In this document: piece by piece, positions 52,968 through 61,873 of the stretch
Position numbering within the stretch: position 1 is the first letter of the stretch
Layout of the letters: every line of letters begins with the position of its first letter
NCBI RefSeq assembly: GCF_047462415.1
Contig: NZ_JANSJE010000012.1
Location: 1 to 64,000 of the forward strand
Reading direction: 5' to 3'
From: Thermostichus sp047462415
Lineage (GTDB): Bacteria; Cyanobacteriota; Cyanobacteriia; Thermostichales; Thermostichaceae
DNA: 64,000 bases
Program-made: the position numbers and the translations under genes
Notes under the pieces: generated by a model
Told to the model about the DNA's origin: nothing
Databases searched by the model: none
What the model saw: only the letters and a program-made list of their open reading frames with translations

Positions 52968-53044
52968 TTGGCTCTGTTACCTCAGGTGCACAACCTCAGC
53001 CAGCTTTCGAGATCTAGACGACCCCCAGCCAGGATGGGATCCCG

Positions 53045-54838
53045 TCAGAGAGCATCGGTGATGCGAAATTGAAACATCCCCTGCTGCTGCTCGTCCCCCT
53101 CGACAGTGTACTCATCCTGTTCCAAGTTCAGGGTGACCAGCCTGCCGCTGAGGCGGTTGGCGCCCCGGCACATCTGATCCAGAGCATCGCGACCGGGCAG
53201 CGGTGCGCCGCTCTCGCGGGGAATCGGATTGATCTCGCCGCGATCGCAGAGGAGGACGGGAGCCTGGTCGGCGGTGATCCTGAAAATCTGCCCTTGGTCA
53301 GAGTAGTCGGCGCGATCCCCTTCGATGGCGCGGTTGGCCTGCACGATGACCACATTGCCGAAGAAGCGGGCATCGCTGCTGGCCTGGTCGATCTCCACCC
53401 GGTCGGCGTAGATCACGGTCGGCTGGTCCACATCGGCCTGGGTCTGCGGGTTTTGCAGACGCCGCGCCAGCCAGTCCCCCTCGATCTGCTCAATCACCAC
53501 CTCCCCCCGCAGCTCCACCTTTTCAGGGGTGATGGTGGCCTGGTTGGCCTTGGCCTTGCGCCCCCGCTGGATGAACTCGACGGCCTCGCTGAACTCCGAG
53601 GTGCCGGTGCGGGAGTTGTAAACCAGGCGGGCGGCCCGCACTTCCGTTTCGGCTTGGCGCAGCTCCTCCGTCAGGGATCCGCCGCCGGCGGCTGGGGTAG
53701 AGGCGGCCATCTGCCGGTAGAGAACGTTTTCCTCGAAGAAGAAGATCTTGTCGCGGTGGTTGCCCTCCAGGCGGGCGGAGGTGAGCACCCGCCCCGGCTC
53801 GCGCAGGGTAACTCCCCCCGTCAGCAGGCTTTGGGATTCGCGACGGCGGTAGGTGCCCTGGGCCGACTGGATGACGGTTTCCCCCTGGCGGATTTCCAGG
53901 TTGCCTTCCCCGCGGGCAACTTGCGTGTTGCGGTCGTAGGTGAGGCGGTCGGCGATGATGGTGACCTCCTGATCCGGTTGGTTGGAAGTAGCCTGTGGGC
54001 CAGCCTGGGCCAAGCGCAGATCCGCCAAGAGGGGATCCCGGCTGCCAGGGTCGGCCACCTCCTGCAACACGACGCCGCCGGAGAGAATGCTCTGGGCCTG
54101 TCGGCGCAGGTAGGTGCCCTGAGGGGCGCGGATCTCGAGGCCGCCTTCGCGGATGCGCAGGTTCCCTTTCCCTTCGGCCACCTGTTGGGTGCGGTCGTAG
54201 GTGATCTGGTCGGCGGTGATGGTGGTGGAAGCGGGATCCGCCGCCGCCGAATCCAAGGGCAGCACAGTTAGCTTGCCCTGCTGGGCGCTGAGGAGGGCAA
54301 ATTGGAAGTTAAACGAGCCGGAGCGGCCCTCTAGGATCATTTCTTGCCCTTTGAGGGTGAAGGCCTCCGGCACCTCGATGCGCTCTTCGGGGGTGATTCG
54401 CAGAGCGCGGGTCAGGAGCAGGCTGCCATCCTCGCTCCTCACCTCCACCCCCTCATCCAGATACAGCGCGTCGGCGCTGGCATCGTAGCGGGCACGCTTG
54501 GCCTGCCAAGTCATCTGCTCGCTGCTGGCAAAAAACGGATCCGGCACTCCTTCCAGCTGATCGGCACTTTCTCCGTAGAAGTAGCCGTGCGCCCCCTGCT
54601 CAAACACCTGTTGTCCAGTGGCCAGCTCCACCTGCTCGGCGATCAGCCGCCAACGCCGATAGCCCCCCCGCCGCCCCACAATATCCACCCTGCGGCTGAC
54701 CGAAAGGGGCTGATCCGGGGGGGGAGACTCCACCTTCACTTCTTCGATATCGATGGACAAGGCCCAACCGACCAAAGCAGCTAAGAGGCTGCTCCCCAAG
54801 AGCGTCACCCCCAGATTGGAATTGAAAAATCGCCGCAT
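53045..54838 (-). CDS. lptC: LptC-like LPS-transport periplasmic protein with LptA-type repeats
   Basis: A 597-residue protein anchored by one N-terminal helix (about residues 10-28). LptC domain follows (about 35-190), then two OstA/LptA-type segments that are clear duplicates of each other (about 205-250 and 291-335; both contain TYDR..QVA.G.GNL.IR and QGTY.RR..QS.L.GGV), and a further OstA-like region near 400-560. Fusion of LptC and several LptA-like modules is usual in cyanobacteria and would form part of the bridge itself. It starts the lpt operon, 77 bases before lptF/G. Confidence 0.87.
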   Translation of the reverse strand: MRRFFNSNLGVTLLGSSLLAALVGWALSIDIEEVKVESPPPDQPLSVSRRVDIVGRRGGYRRWRLIAEQVELATGQQVFEQGAHGYFYGESADQLEGVPDPFFASSEQMTWQAKRARYDASADALYLDEGVEVRSEDGSLLLTRALRITPEERIEVPEAFTLKGQEMILEGRSGSFNFQFALLSAQQGKLTVLPLDSAAADPASTTITADQITYDRTQQVAEGKGNLRIREGGLEIRAPQGTYLRRQAQSILSGGVVLQEVADPGSRDPLLADLRLAQAGPQATSNQPDQEVTIIADRLTYDRNTQVARGEGNLEIRQGETVIQSAQGTYRRRESQSLLTGGVTLREPGRVLTSARLEGNHRDKIFFFEENVLYRQMAASTPAAGGGSLTEELRQAETEVRAARLVYNSRTGTSEFSEAVEFIQRGRKAKANQATITPEKVELRGEVVIEQIEGDWLARRLQNPQTQADVDQPTVIYADRVEIDQASSDARFFGNVVIVQANRAIEGDRADYSDQGQIFRITADQAPVLLCDRGEINPIPRESGAPLPGRDALDQMCRGANRLSGRLVTLNLEQDEYTVEGDEQQQGMFQFRITDAL

Positions 54839-54968
54839 CCTGTTCTCGCTGCTTCTCCACGTCGATCCTTAGCCCACGACCGGTAGCGGGGCCCGGCAAC
54901 CTAGGCTGTAGCTTACCGCAATTTACAGGCCGCCGCGGCGGGATCTGGAGCATTTCTAAGGTTCTGGT

Positions 54969-55946
54969 TTATCCCAGACGGCTGAGGATAAAGCCCAACC
55001 CCAGAAACAGCCCCAGCCAAAAATGGAGGTTGACGGCGATGAACTTGGAGTGGCTGATCCGCTGCGGCTGGTCGTGGTAAGCCCACAGCAGGCGGGAAAG
55101 CTGCACCGCAAACGGGATCCCGGCCAAGCTCAGCAGCGTCCAGGCCGGAAAAGCCCCCAGCCCCACAAACAGCAGCATCAGGCCGAACAGACTGCCGCAG
55201 ATCCAAGGGATGAGGCGGGCGGAGCGCAAGGTGCCCAGGCGGGCCACCGGCGAGCGCTTGCCGGCAGCCAGATCGTCCTCCACCTGATGGAAATGGGAGC
55301 AAAACAAAATCAAACTGGTTACCATCCCCACCACCAGTGAGGCCGCCAGCCCCGGCAGCGACCAGCTTCGGCTTTGGCTGTAGTGGGCGGCCAAAACCGC
55401 CAGCGGCCCGAAGCTCAAAAAACAGAGGAGCTCCCCCAGGCCCTGGTAGCCCAGGCGCAGGGGCGGCCCCTGGTAGGCGTAGCCCAGCCCGCAGGCCAGC
55501 AGCACCAATAGCAGCACCGTCGGATCCGATTGCCGCCAGCTCAGCCACAGGATCCCTGCCAGCCCCAAGGCCAAAAAGGCATTCCCCACCCAAAATACCT
55601 GCCCCGGCTTGCCCGTCAGGTTGACCAGCGAGTGGAGCTTGTTTTTGTCCACCCCTGTCTGGGCATCGAACACGTCGTTGCTGAGGTTGACCCAAGCCAA
55701 AAGACAGATGGCTGCTCCCAGAAATACGGCCAAAACTCCTACATCCATCGCCCCTGCCTGGGCATAGGCGATGGCGGATCCCACCCAGATGGGCATGATC
55801 GCCACGCTGTACATGGGGGGCTTAAGGGCGGCCATCCACAATTGCCGCCGCGAGGGACGATCCCAAGTGCTCTTTTCGGCAAGCTGTACTGGGCTGGCCT
55901 CTGGACTCCTGCGCGTTCTCTTGGACGGTTCCGGCTGTGCGAGCAT
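54969..55946 (-). CDS. menA: 2-carboxy-1,4-naphthoquinone phytyltransferase MenA
   Basis: A 325-residue UbiA-family prenyltransferase with about eight membrane helices. The first Asp-rich motif reads NLSNDVFDAQTGVDKNK and a second lies near FHQVEDDLAAGKRS. It attaches the phytyl chain in phylloquinone (vitamin K1) synthesis, needed in photosystem I. menF, encoding the pathway's first enzyme, is the next real gene on the other strand. The N-terminal 30 residues are polar; the ATG at 55946 is used. Confidence 0.93.
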   Translation of the reverse strand: MLAQPEPSKRTRRSPEASPVQLAEKSTWDRPSRRQLWMAALKPPMYSVAIMPIWVGSAIAYAQAGAMDVGVLAVFLGAAICLLAWVNLSNDVFDAQTGVDKNKLHSLVNLTGKPGQVFWVGNAFLALGLAGILWLSWRQSDPTVLLLVLLACGLGYAYQGPPLRLGYQGLGELLCFLSFGPLAVLAAHYSQSRSWSLPGLAASLVVGMVTSLILFCSHFHQVEDDLAAGKRSPVARLGTLRSARLIPWICGSLFGLMLLFVGLGAFPAWTLLSLAGIPFAVQLSRLLWAYHDQPQRISHSKFIAVNLHFWLGLFLGLGFILSRLG

Positions 55947-55994
55947 GTTGGCCCTGGCTCTCTCTGGTTCTGTGTATGCTCTGTATTTGTTAGG

Positions 55995-56180
55995 TTAGGA
56001 TGCTTCCGTTCCCATCCCCAGGGATGCTAAGAAACTTTGCAATCCGTGAAGAAGTTCCTCAGGTTTTGCCCCTGAAGGCCCAAGCAACCGGCCTGTCTCC
56101 TGATCTCGTATAATTTTGTATCCTGAAGTACCCTGCTGGCGGTTCCCCTCCGGGTCGACGCTCGTCCTGTTTTCGGCCAA
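55995..56180 (-). CDS. Possible 61-residue small protein between menA and menF
   Basis: A frame starting with TTG at 56180 reads plausibly (GYKIIRDQETGRLLG, PEELLHGLQSFLASLGMG) and ends 48 bases before the menA start. No ribosome site is clear. A second frame in the same stretch (ATG at 56212, stop at 56027) has GGAGG too close to the start. At most one is real; neither is recognised. Confidence 0.25.
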   Translation of the reverse strand: MAENRTSVDPEGNRQQGTSGYKIIRDQETGRLLGPSGAKPEELLHGLQSFLASLGMGTEAS

Positions 56181-56210
56181 GGTGGGATCGGCTTCTGTAC
56201 TCTTTTTTGC

Positions 56211-57764
56211 ATGACCTCCTCTCTTTTTTCTTGGAATGCCCCCAGTGCGGAGCGGCCGAGAGCCTGGCCGTCGATCACTTCCGCCTCTGTTGGGACAGAC
56301 CAGGAGGGGGAGCGGCTCTGCTGGCATTCCCTTCTGGCCGCCTGCCAAGAGAGGGCGCGGGCGCAGGGGATCCCTCAAATCCTCAGCCTGTCGCGGCCTG
56401 TCCCAGGGCTAGATCCGCTGGCGGCGCTGGCCCGGCAGTTGAGCTGGCTTCCCCCAAACCGCTTCTCCCACCATTGCTATCTCTCCCACCAGACCCAGGG
56501 AGAAAGGGTGCGGGTGCTGGGGTGGGGATCCCTGCGGCAGGTGGATCTTTCGGGGGAGGAGCGATTTCAGACGGCACGGGCTTTTGTACAAGCGTTGCAG
56601 CCTCATGTCCATGTCGCTCCCGTCAGCGGCAGCGAGTCTCCGCCAAGGGGTGGCAGCCGACAAGAACGCCCCTTGTGCTTCTGCCGCTTTGGCTTCGGCC
56701 CCGGGAGCGGTGGCGCAGCGGCGTTGGTTCTGCCCCGCTGGCAACTGTTGCAGGTGGGGGGGGAGCTGACGGTGGCGCGGCTCAATCTGGAAATCGGTCC
56801 CGACAGTGACCCGGCGGCCTTGGCCGGCCAGATCGCCGCTTTTTTTGCCCACATGCAGCGCCTTTCCCAAGCGCCCTTGCCCCGCTGGGAGCTGCAGCCC
56901 CCTCTGGAGGTGGCGGTGGCGGAAGCAGCCCTCTTGGCGCGGATTCAAAAAGCCCTGCAGGCCATTGAGGCGGGATCCCTGCAAAAAGTGGTGCTGGCGG
57001 AAGCCGTGGATCTGGCGTTGCCCTCCCCTCCCCCGCTCCCCTCCCTGTTGGCCTATCTGGAGGCCCATCACCCCGATTGCAGCGTCTTCGCCTTTGCCTC
57101 AGAGAGCCAAGGGATCCCAGAGGAGTCCCCGCTTCCCGCTCAGGTTTTCGTGGGGGCCAGCCCGGAGCGGCTGCTTTCGGTGTGGCAAGGCCGGGTGCAG
57201 ATCGATGCGCTGGCTGGCTCCATCGCCCGCGGCGCCAACGGCCACCAGGATCGGATGTTGGCCGAGCAATTGCTCCGCAGCGCCAAAGACCGCCGCGAAC
57301 ACCAGTGGGTGGTGCGCTCGATTCAAGAGGCTTTGGGCCGGCTGGGGATGGATCCTCAGATCTCCCCGCAACCGCGGCTGCTCCGCCTGGCCAACATCCA
57401 GCATCTGCAAACGGTCATCGAGGTGGAGCTCCCCGCCGACGTGCATCTGTTCGACCTGTTGGCCCAACTGCACCCGACGGCAGCCGTGGGAGGCTATCCC
57501 CAACAGGCGGCGCTGCAGTGGCTGGAGCAGGTGGAGCCCTTCGATCGCGCCAGCTATGCCGCCCCGCTAGGCTGGGTGGACTTGCAGGGCAATGGCGAGC
57601 TGGTGGTCGGGATCCGCTCGGCCCTGATCGAGGGGGAGCGGGCCCGCCTGTATGCTGGTGCCGGCATCGTGGCCGATTCCAACCCCGTCCAGGAGTTGGC
57701 CGAGATCCGCCTCAAGCTGCACGCCCTGGCCCAAGCCCTGGCCCTGCAGCCCTTGCCCGGATAG
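56211..57764 (+). CDS. menF: Isochorismate synthase MenF
   Basis: A 517-residue chorismate-utilising enzyme making isochorismate, the first step of phylloquinone synthesis. The C-terminal catalytic domain (about residues 240-510) has KVVLAEAVDL, GASPERLLS, DALAGSIARG and RLANIQHLQTVIEV..P, ending with VGIRSALIEG..ARLYAGAGIVADSNP. The first 230 residues are the weaker N-terminal domain. The start lacks a ribosome site, so a later start is possible. It is divergent from menA. Confidence 0.93.
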   Translation: MTSSLFSWNAPSAERPRAWPSITSASVGTDQEGERLCWHSLLAACQERARAQGIPQILSLSRPVPGLDPLAALARQLSWLPPNRFSHHCYLSHQTQGERVRVLGWGSLRQVDLSGEERFQTARAFVQALQPHVHVAPVSGSESPPRGGSRQERPLCFCRFGFGPGSGGAAALVLPRWQLLQVGGELTVARLNLEIGPDSDPAALAGQIAAFFAHMQRLSQAPLPRWELQPPLEVAVAEAALLARIQKALQAIEAGSLQKVVLAEAVDLALPSPPPLPSLLAYLEAHHPDCSVFAFASESQGIPEESPLPAQVFVGASPERLLSVWQGRVQIDALAGSIARGANGHQDRMLAEQLLRSAKDRREHQWVVRSIQEALGRLGMDPQISPQPRLLRLANIQHLQTVIEVELPADVHLFDLLAQLHPTAAVGGYPQQAALQWLEQVEPFDRASYAAPLGWVDLQGNGELVVGIRSALIEGERARLYAGAGIVADSNPVQELAEIRLKLHALAQALALQPLPG

Positions 57765-57862
57765 GCTCCCCCCTGCCGGCATGGGGCAGAGCCGATACAA
57801 GCGCTCCCCAAACAGTTACAGTTAAAAAGCCAGTTCTTCGATGGCCTCGACTTCTCGGCAGC

Positions 57863-58975
57863 ATGGTCACCCTCAATTCCACCCATCCCTCCCGTATGGC
57901 CGGATCCCGCGCCCAAGTGGGGCTCTGGCCCGGCCTCATCGAGTACTACCGGGAGTGGCTCCCCGTCGGCCCCGGCACCCCTGTAATTACGCTGCACGAG
58001 GGCAACACCCCTCTAGTCCCCTCTCCCGCGCTGAGCCGACGGCTGGGGCGGGGCTGCCAGGTTTACCTGAAGCTGGAGGGCCTCAACCCCACCGGCAGCT
58101 TCAAGGATCGCGGCATGACCATGGCTGTATCCAAGGCCAAAGAGGCGGGGGCGGAAGCCGTCATCTGCGCCAGCACCGGCAACACCTCGGCGGCAGCCGC
58201 CGCCTATGCGGCCAAAGGGGGCCTGCGGGCCTACGTGCTGATCCCAGATGGCTATGTGGCCAAGGGCAAGTTGGCCCAAACCCTGATGTACGGGGCCGAG
58301 ATCATCGCCATCCAGGGCAACTTCGACCGAGCACTGGCCATGGTGCGGCAACTGGCGGAAACCTACCCGGTGGCGCTGGTCAATTCTGTCAACCGCTTCC
58401 GGCTGGAGGGGCAAAAAACCGCTGCCTTCGAGGTGGTGGATGCGTTGGGGGATGCCCCCGACTGGCTCTGCATCCCCGTGGGCAATGCCGGCAACATCAC
58501 CGCCTACTGGATGGGCTTTTGCCAGTACCGCCAACAGGGCAAGGCCAGCCGCCGCCCGCGCCTCTACGGCTTTGAGGCGGCCGGCGCCGCCCCCATCGTC
58601 CTCGATCGCGTGGTGGAACATCCGGAAACGGTGGCCACGGCCATTCGCATCGGCAACCCTGCCAGTTGGGCGAAGGCCAAGGCGGCAGTCCAGGTCAGCG
58701 GTGGCCGGGTGGACAGCGTGACCGACGAAGAGATCTTGGCGGCCTATCGTCTGCTGGCGGCAGAGGAAGGGATCTTCTGCGAGCCGGCCAGTGCCGCCTC
58801 GGTGGCCGGGTTGCTGAAATGGCGGGAGCAGGTGCCCGCCGGCGCCCAGGTGGTATGCGTTCTCACCGGCAACGGCCTCAAGGATCCCGACACGGCCACC
58901 CAACAGGGAGCCGCTCCCGTCCACACGGGGGTTGCCCCCGAGCTGGCCGCTGTTGCCCGTCTGATGGGTTTTTAG
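57863..58975 (+). CDS. thrC: Threonine synthase
   Basis: A 370-residue PLP enzyme converting O-phosphohomoserine to threonine. PLP lysine is Lys81 in TGSFKDRGM, with the phosphate-binding loop in GNAGN and C-terminal ..VVCVLTGNGLKDPD. The ATG at 57863 gives the expected family length (about 350-370). The frame remains open far upstream over menF; that part is a shadow. Confidence 0.95.
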   Translation: MVTLNSTHPSRMAGSRAQVGLWPGLIEYYREWLPVGPGTPVITLHEGNTPLVPSPALSRRLGRGCQVYLKLEGLNPTGSFKDRGMTMAVSKAKEAGAEAVICASTGNTSAAAAAYAAKGGLRAYVLIPDGYVAKGKLAQTLMYGAEIIAIQGNFDRALAMVRQLAETYPVALVNSVNRFRLEGQKTAAFEVVDALGDAPDWLCIPVGNAGNITAYWMGFCQYRQQGKASRRPRLYGFEAAGAAPIVLDRVVEHPETVATAIRIGNPASWAKAKAAVQVSGGRVDSVTDEEILAAYRLLAAEEGIFCEPASAASVAGLLKWREQVPAGAQVVCVLTGNGLKDPDTATQQGAAPVHTGVAPELAAVARLMGF

Positions 58976-58992
58976 CTAATCCGCTTGCCCGC

Positions 58993-59877
58993 TCAGGCAG
59001 CCTGCGACTGCAGGGGCCCTGAACAAGCCAAAATGAACTGGTCGATCTCCAGCAGAATGCCTTCCGCCTCGGCCAAAGCCTCCGGCAGGGTTGCCAGCAC
59101 CTGGGCATCCGCTTGTGCAGCCTGCTCTGCTTCTTGCAAAAGATTGATCGAATTATGGTCGAGCAAGAGCTCTAGCTCGTTTAGGGCCACCACTGCCAGT
59201 TGCTGTTCGGCTTGATGGAGCTTGTTTCGTAAAGTCTGAACTTGGTCGGTTTGCGCTTTCAGCCCGGCTTCCGCCTGCTCAGCGCGAGCGATGGCCTCAT
59301 CCCGTTGAGCTTTCAACAAGGCCATCTCTTGCTCCAGTTGGGCCAGTTGCTTTTGCAGGCTGTAAATGTGCTGATCCCGATCTCCCAAAGCTCGTTCCAG
59401 CTCGCGGTTTTGAACTTCCATCTGCTGACGAGCTGCGTTCGCTTGGGCTAGCTGTTCTGCCAAGTTTGCCATTTCCTCTTCCATGCGGGTCAGCCGACTC
59501 AAGCGTTCCAAAACCTGAGTGTTTTCCGCCTCGAGTTTTTCGATCAACGCTTGAGCGCCCAACAGCTCTGCTTTGGTAGAGTCCAGCTCACCACAAACTT
59601 GGTCATAGTTGGCGATCAGCTCGCTCAGCCGAGCCTCTTTGGCCTGTAGCTCTTCCCGCAGGGAATGAAGCCGGCGGTCGCTCTGCTCGATGCGCTGCTG
59701 CAAGAGCGGCAGTTGAACCAAAGCCTGCTGAGCGGCGCTGAAATAGCCGAACAGTTGTTTGAAGTGGCGCTGCAGACGGCTGTGGGATTGATCCAATTTG
59801 TCGAAGGCTTCGTTGAGAGAAAGATAAGCCTCGCACAGTTTCATGTAGCGCTGGGCCACAGAATCAAGGTGCTTCAT
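58993..59877 (-). CDS. Coiled-coil protein, unknown function
   Basis: A 294-residue protein that is almost all coiled coil (about residues 55-235, heptads rich in Leu, Glu, Gln and Ala), with an N-terminal helix (SVAQRYMKLCEAYLSLNEAFDKLDQS) and an acidic C-terminal helical segment (LATLPEALAEAEGILLEIDQFI). No signal or membrane segment. It converges on thrC with an 17-base gap. Not recognised; possibly cell-shape, septum or motility related by analogy only. Confidence 0.8.
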   Translation of the reverse strand: MKHLDSVAQRYMKLCEAYLSLNEAFDKLDQSHSRLQRHFKQLFGYFSAAQQALVQLPLLQQRIEQSDRRLHSLREELQAKEARLSELIANYDQVCGELDSTKAELLGAQALIEKLEAENTQVLERLSRLTRMEEEMANLAEQLAQANAARQQMEVQNRELERALGDRDQHIYSLQKQLAQLEQEMALLKAQRDEAIARAEQAEAGLKAQTDQVQTLRNKLHQAEQQLAVVALNELELLLDHNSINLLQEAEQAAQADAQVLATLPEALAEAEGILLEIDQFILACSGPLQSQAA

Positions 59878-60187
59878 AGCGACTAAGATCCAGGTGGGGG
59901 TGCCGTGTCTATTTTATGCCGTTCATTCTATCGACCCAACCCGGAAAAGAGGTTATTCGCTACAACAACTGGGGGATTAATTTTACTTTAAGATTTTCCT
60001 CTCTCTAGGCAAGCAGCTCACGTCCTGCCCCAACCAGATTCAAACTCTCTGGCAAAAACGGCCCTTAAGAGTAGCACATTTTTACCCCCATTGAGGGGAT
60101 CACACATTTAGCGTCTGGAGCGGAGCATTTAAAATTAAAAAACACTAGATATGGTTCAAACGCGCCTGAAAGGGGGCCTCTGCTGGC
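59878..60187. other. AT-rich intergenic stretch
   Basis: About 310 bases upstream of the coiled-coil gene and downstream of the amidase. It is A+T-rich, with a run of A/T around 59970-60000 and 60130-60150. It likely carries the promoter of the minus-strand coiled-coil gene. No gene is supported. Confidence 0.45.
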
Positions 60188-61588
60188 TCAGGCAGGCCGC
60201 GCCTCCGGGATCCCCAGCGCTTCCAGATGGGCGGCGGCCCGCAACAGGTTGGCCTCTTGGTAGGGGGCAGCCACCAGTTGGACGCCAAAGGGCAGGGATC
60301 CGCTCTCGCGCAGCGGCACCGACAGCACCGGCAGGCCGACAAACGAGAGGGGCTGGGTGTAGAGACCCAGGTTGGGCCGGGTGAGGACTTCCACCCCAGC
60401 GATCACCATCTTCTCTTGGCCAAGCAAGGGGGCAGAGCAGGGGGTGGTGGGGGCGATGAACAGGTCGATCTCTTGAAAGAGGGCCTGAAGCTGCTGGCGA
60501 TACCAGCGGCGCAAGCGCTGCGCCTGCACGATCCAACTGGCGGGCAGCAGAGCGCCAGCCAAAAGGCGATCCCGGGTCGCCGGGTCGAAGTCGTGGGGAC
60601 GAGTTCGCAGGTGATGCAGGTGCAGGTTGGCTCCCTCGGCAGCCGTGATCAGGAAGGCAGCGGCGCGGGCGCGCTCGGCCTCCGGGATCCGCACCGTTTG
60701 CTGGGCTCCCAGGGCCTGGGCCACTTTTTCCACGCCGGCCAGGATGTGGGGCTCTGCTCCCCGCAGGAAGTAGTCGTCGGCCACGGCAATGCGCAAGCCT
60801 TGGATCCCTTGCCCCAATTGCCCAAAGGTGGGATCCGCAGGGCGGCGAGCGCAGACGGGATCCTGGGGATCCGGCCCTTGCATGGCATCGAAGCTGAGGG
60901 CGAGATCGGCCACCGAACGGGCCAAGGGGCCCACGTGGTCGAAACTGGGAGCCAACAGGGCCACCCCTGCCCGCGACAGACGGCCATAGGTGGGCTTGAG
61001 GCCGTAGATGCCGCACAAGGCGGCGGGCACCCGAATCGAGCCGTTGGTGTCGCTGCCCAGGCTGAGGGGTACCAAGCCCCCGGCCACGGCTGCTGCCGAG
61101 CCACCCGAAGAGCCGCCGGCACTGCGGCTGAGATCGTGGGGGTTGCGGGTGGGGCCGTAGTGGCTATTTTCGGTTACAAAGCCGTAGGCGTACTCGTCCA
61201 TGTTGAGGGTGCCCACCAGGATTGCCCCTGCCTGCTTGAGGCGGGCCACCACCGTGGCATCTTGGGTGGCCGGGGGGTTCTCGCGGTTGATCGCCGAACC
61301 GGCTAGGGTGGTGAGGCCAGCCACGTCGAAGAGGTTCTTGACGGCAAAAGGCACCCCCGCCAGGGGGCCCACCGGGATCCCTTTGGCCACCTGTCGATCC
61401 AGCCGCTCCGCCGCCTGCAGGGCCGATGCTTCCAGCACGGCTGTAAAGGCATTGAGCTGGGGATCCCGCTGGCGAATCCGCTCCAGACAGGCGGCCACCA
61501 CTGACTGGGCGCTCACGGATCCCCGGCGGACGGCCCTGGAAATCGCGAACCCGTCGGCGCTGCCGAGAAGAGGGGGATCCGGGGTCAT
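60188..61588 (-). CDS. AtzE-type amidohydrolase (amidase signature family)
   Basis: A 466-residue amidase-signature enzyme with the Ser-Ser-Lys triad: Lys84 (FAVKNLFD), Ser160 (SAGGSSGGS) and Ser184 (DTNGSIRVP). Start overlaps the stop of the small AtzG-like gene (ATGA). This pairing marks the AtzE/AtzG group, in which AtzE hydrolyses 1-carboxybiuret in cyanuric-acid breakdown; many relatives occur without the rest of that pathway. A plain GatA is unlikely because gatB/C are not adjacent and the small partner is of AtzG type. Confidence 0.85.
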   Translation of the reverse strand: MTPDPPLLGSADGFAISRAVRRGSVSAQSVVAACLERIRQRDPQLNAFTAVLEASALQAAERLDRQVAKGIPVGPLAGVPFAVKNLFDVAGLTTLAGSAINRENPPATQDATVVARLKQAGAILVGTLNMDEYAYGFVTENSHYGPTRNPHDLSRSAGGSSGGSAAAVAGGLVPLSLGSDTNGSIRVPAALCGIYGLKPTYGRLSRAGVALLAPSFDHVGPLARSVADLALSFDAMQGPDPQDPVCARRPADPTFGQLGQGIQGLRIAVADDYFLRGAEPHILAGVEKVAQALGAQQTVRIPEAERARAAAFLITAAEGANLHLHHLRTRPHDFDPATRDRLLAGALLPASWIVQAQRLRRWYRQQLQALFQEIDLFIAPTTPCSAPLLGQEKMVIAGVEVLTRPNLGLYTQPLSFVGLPVLSVPLRESGSLPFGVQLVAAPYQEANLLRAAAHLEALGIPEARPA

Positions 61589-61773
61589 GGCTGGGGGTTG
61601 AAGGTAGGATCTGGCTCAACCGTCGGTGGCAGCGGAAACTCCAGTACCTGTTGAGCAAGGGGCAAAAAGCGGGCGAAGTTTGCGATCACCCCCGCTCGAT
61701 GGTCGGGATGCAGGGGCAGTTGCAGCAGTTGGGCCATCGAGTCGACGTAGGTTTCGGGATCCCAGGGTTGCAT
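61585..61773 (-). CDS. AtzG-like small subunit (DUF4089)
   Basis: A 62-residue protein with the DUF4089 pattern YVDSMAQLLQLPLHPDHRAGVIANFARFL. It resembles GatC and AtzG, which stabilise their amidase partner and shape its active site. Its stop overlaps the AtzE-like start by four bases. The ATG at 61773 is used. Confidence 0.8.
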   Translation of the reverse strand: MQPWDPETYVDSMAQLLQLPLHPDHRAGVIANFARFLPLAQQVLEFPLPPTVEPDPTFNPQP

Positions 61774-61873
61774 CGGTTCGAGGGGTCGTCTGGGGAAAAA
61801 ATACCACAGGCCAGCTTGCCAAAACCAGCAGAAAGTTACCCAAGGCAGAATCCAAAGACAAGACCGTCCTCGG

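Noticed and set aside
57077..57862. Long open frame upstream of and continuous with thrC
   Set aside because: It lies entirely over menF in another frame and is Pro/Gly/Arg-rich shadow sequence; thrC begins at the ATG at 57863.
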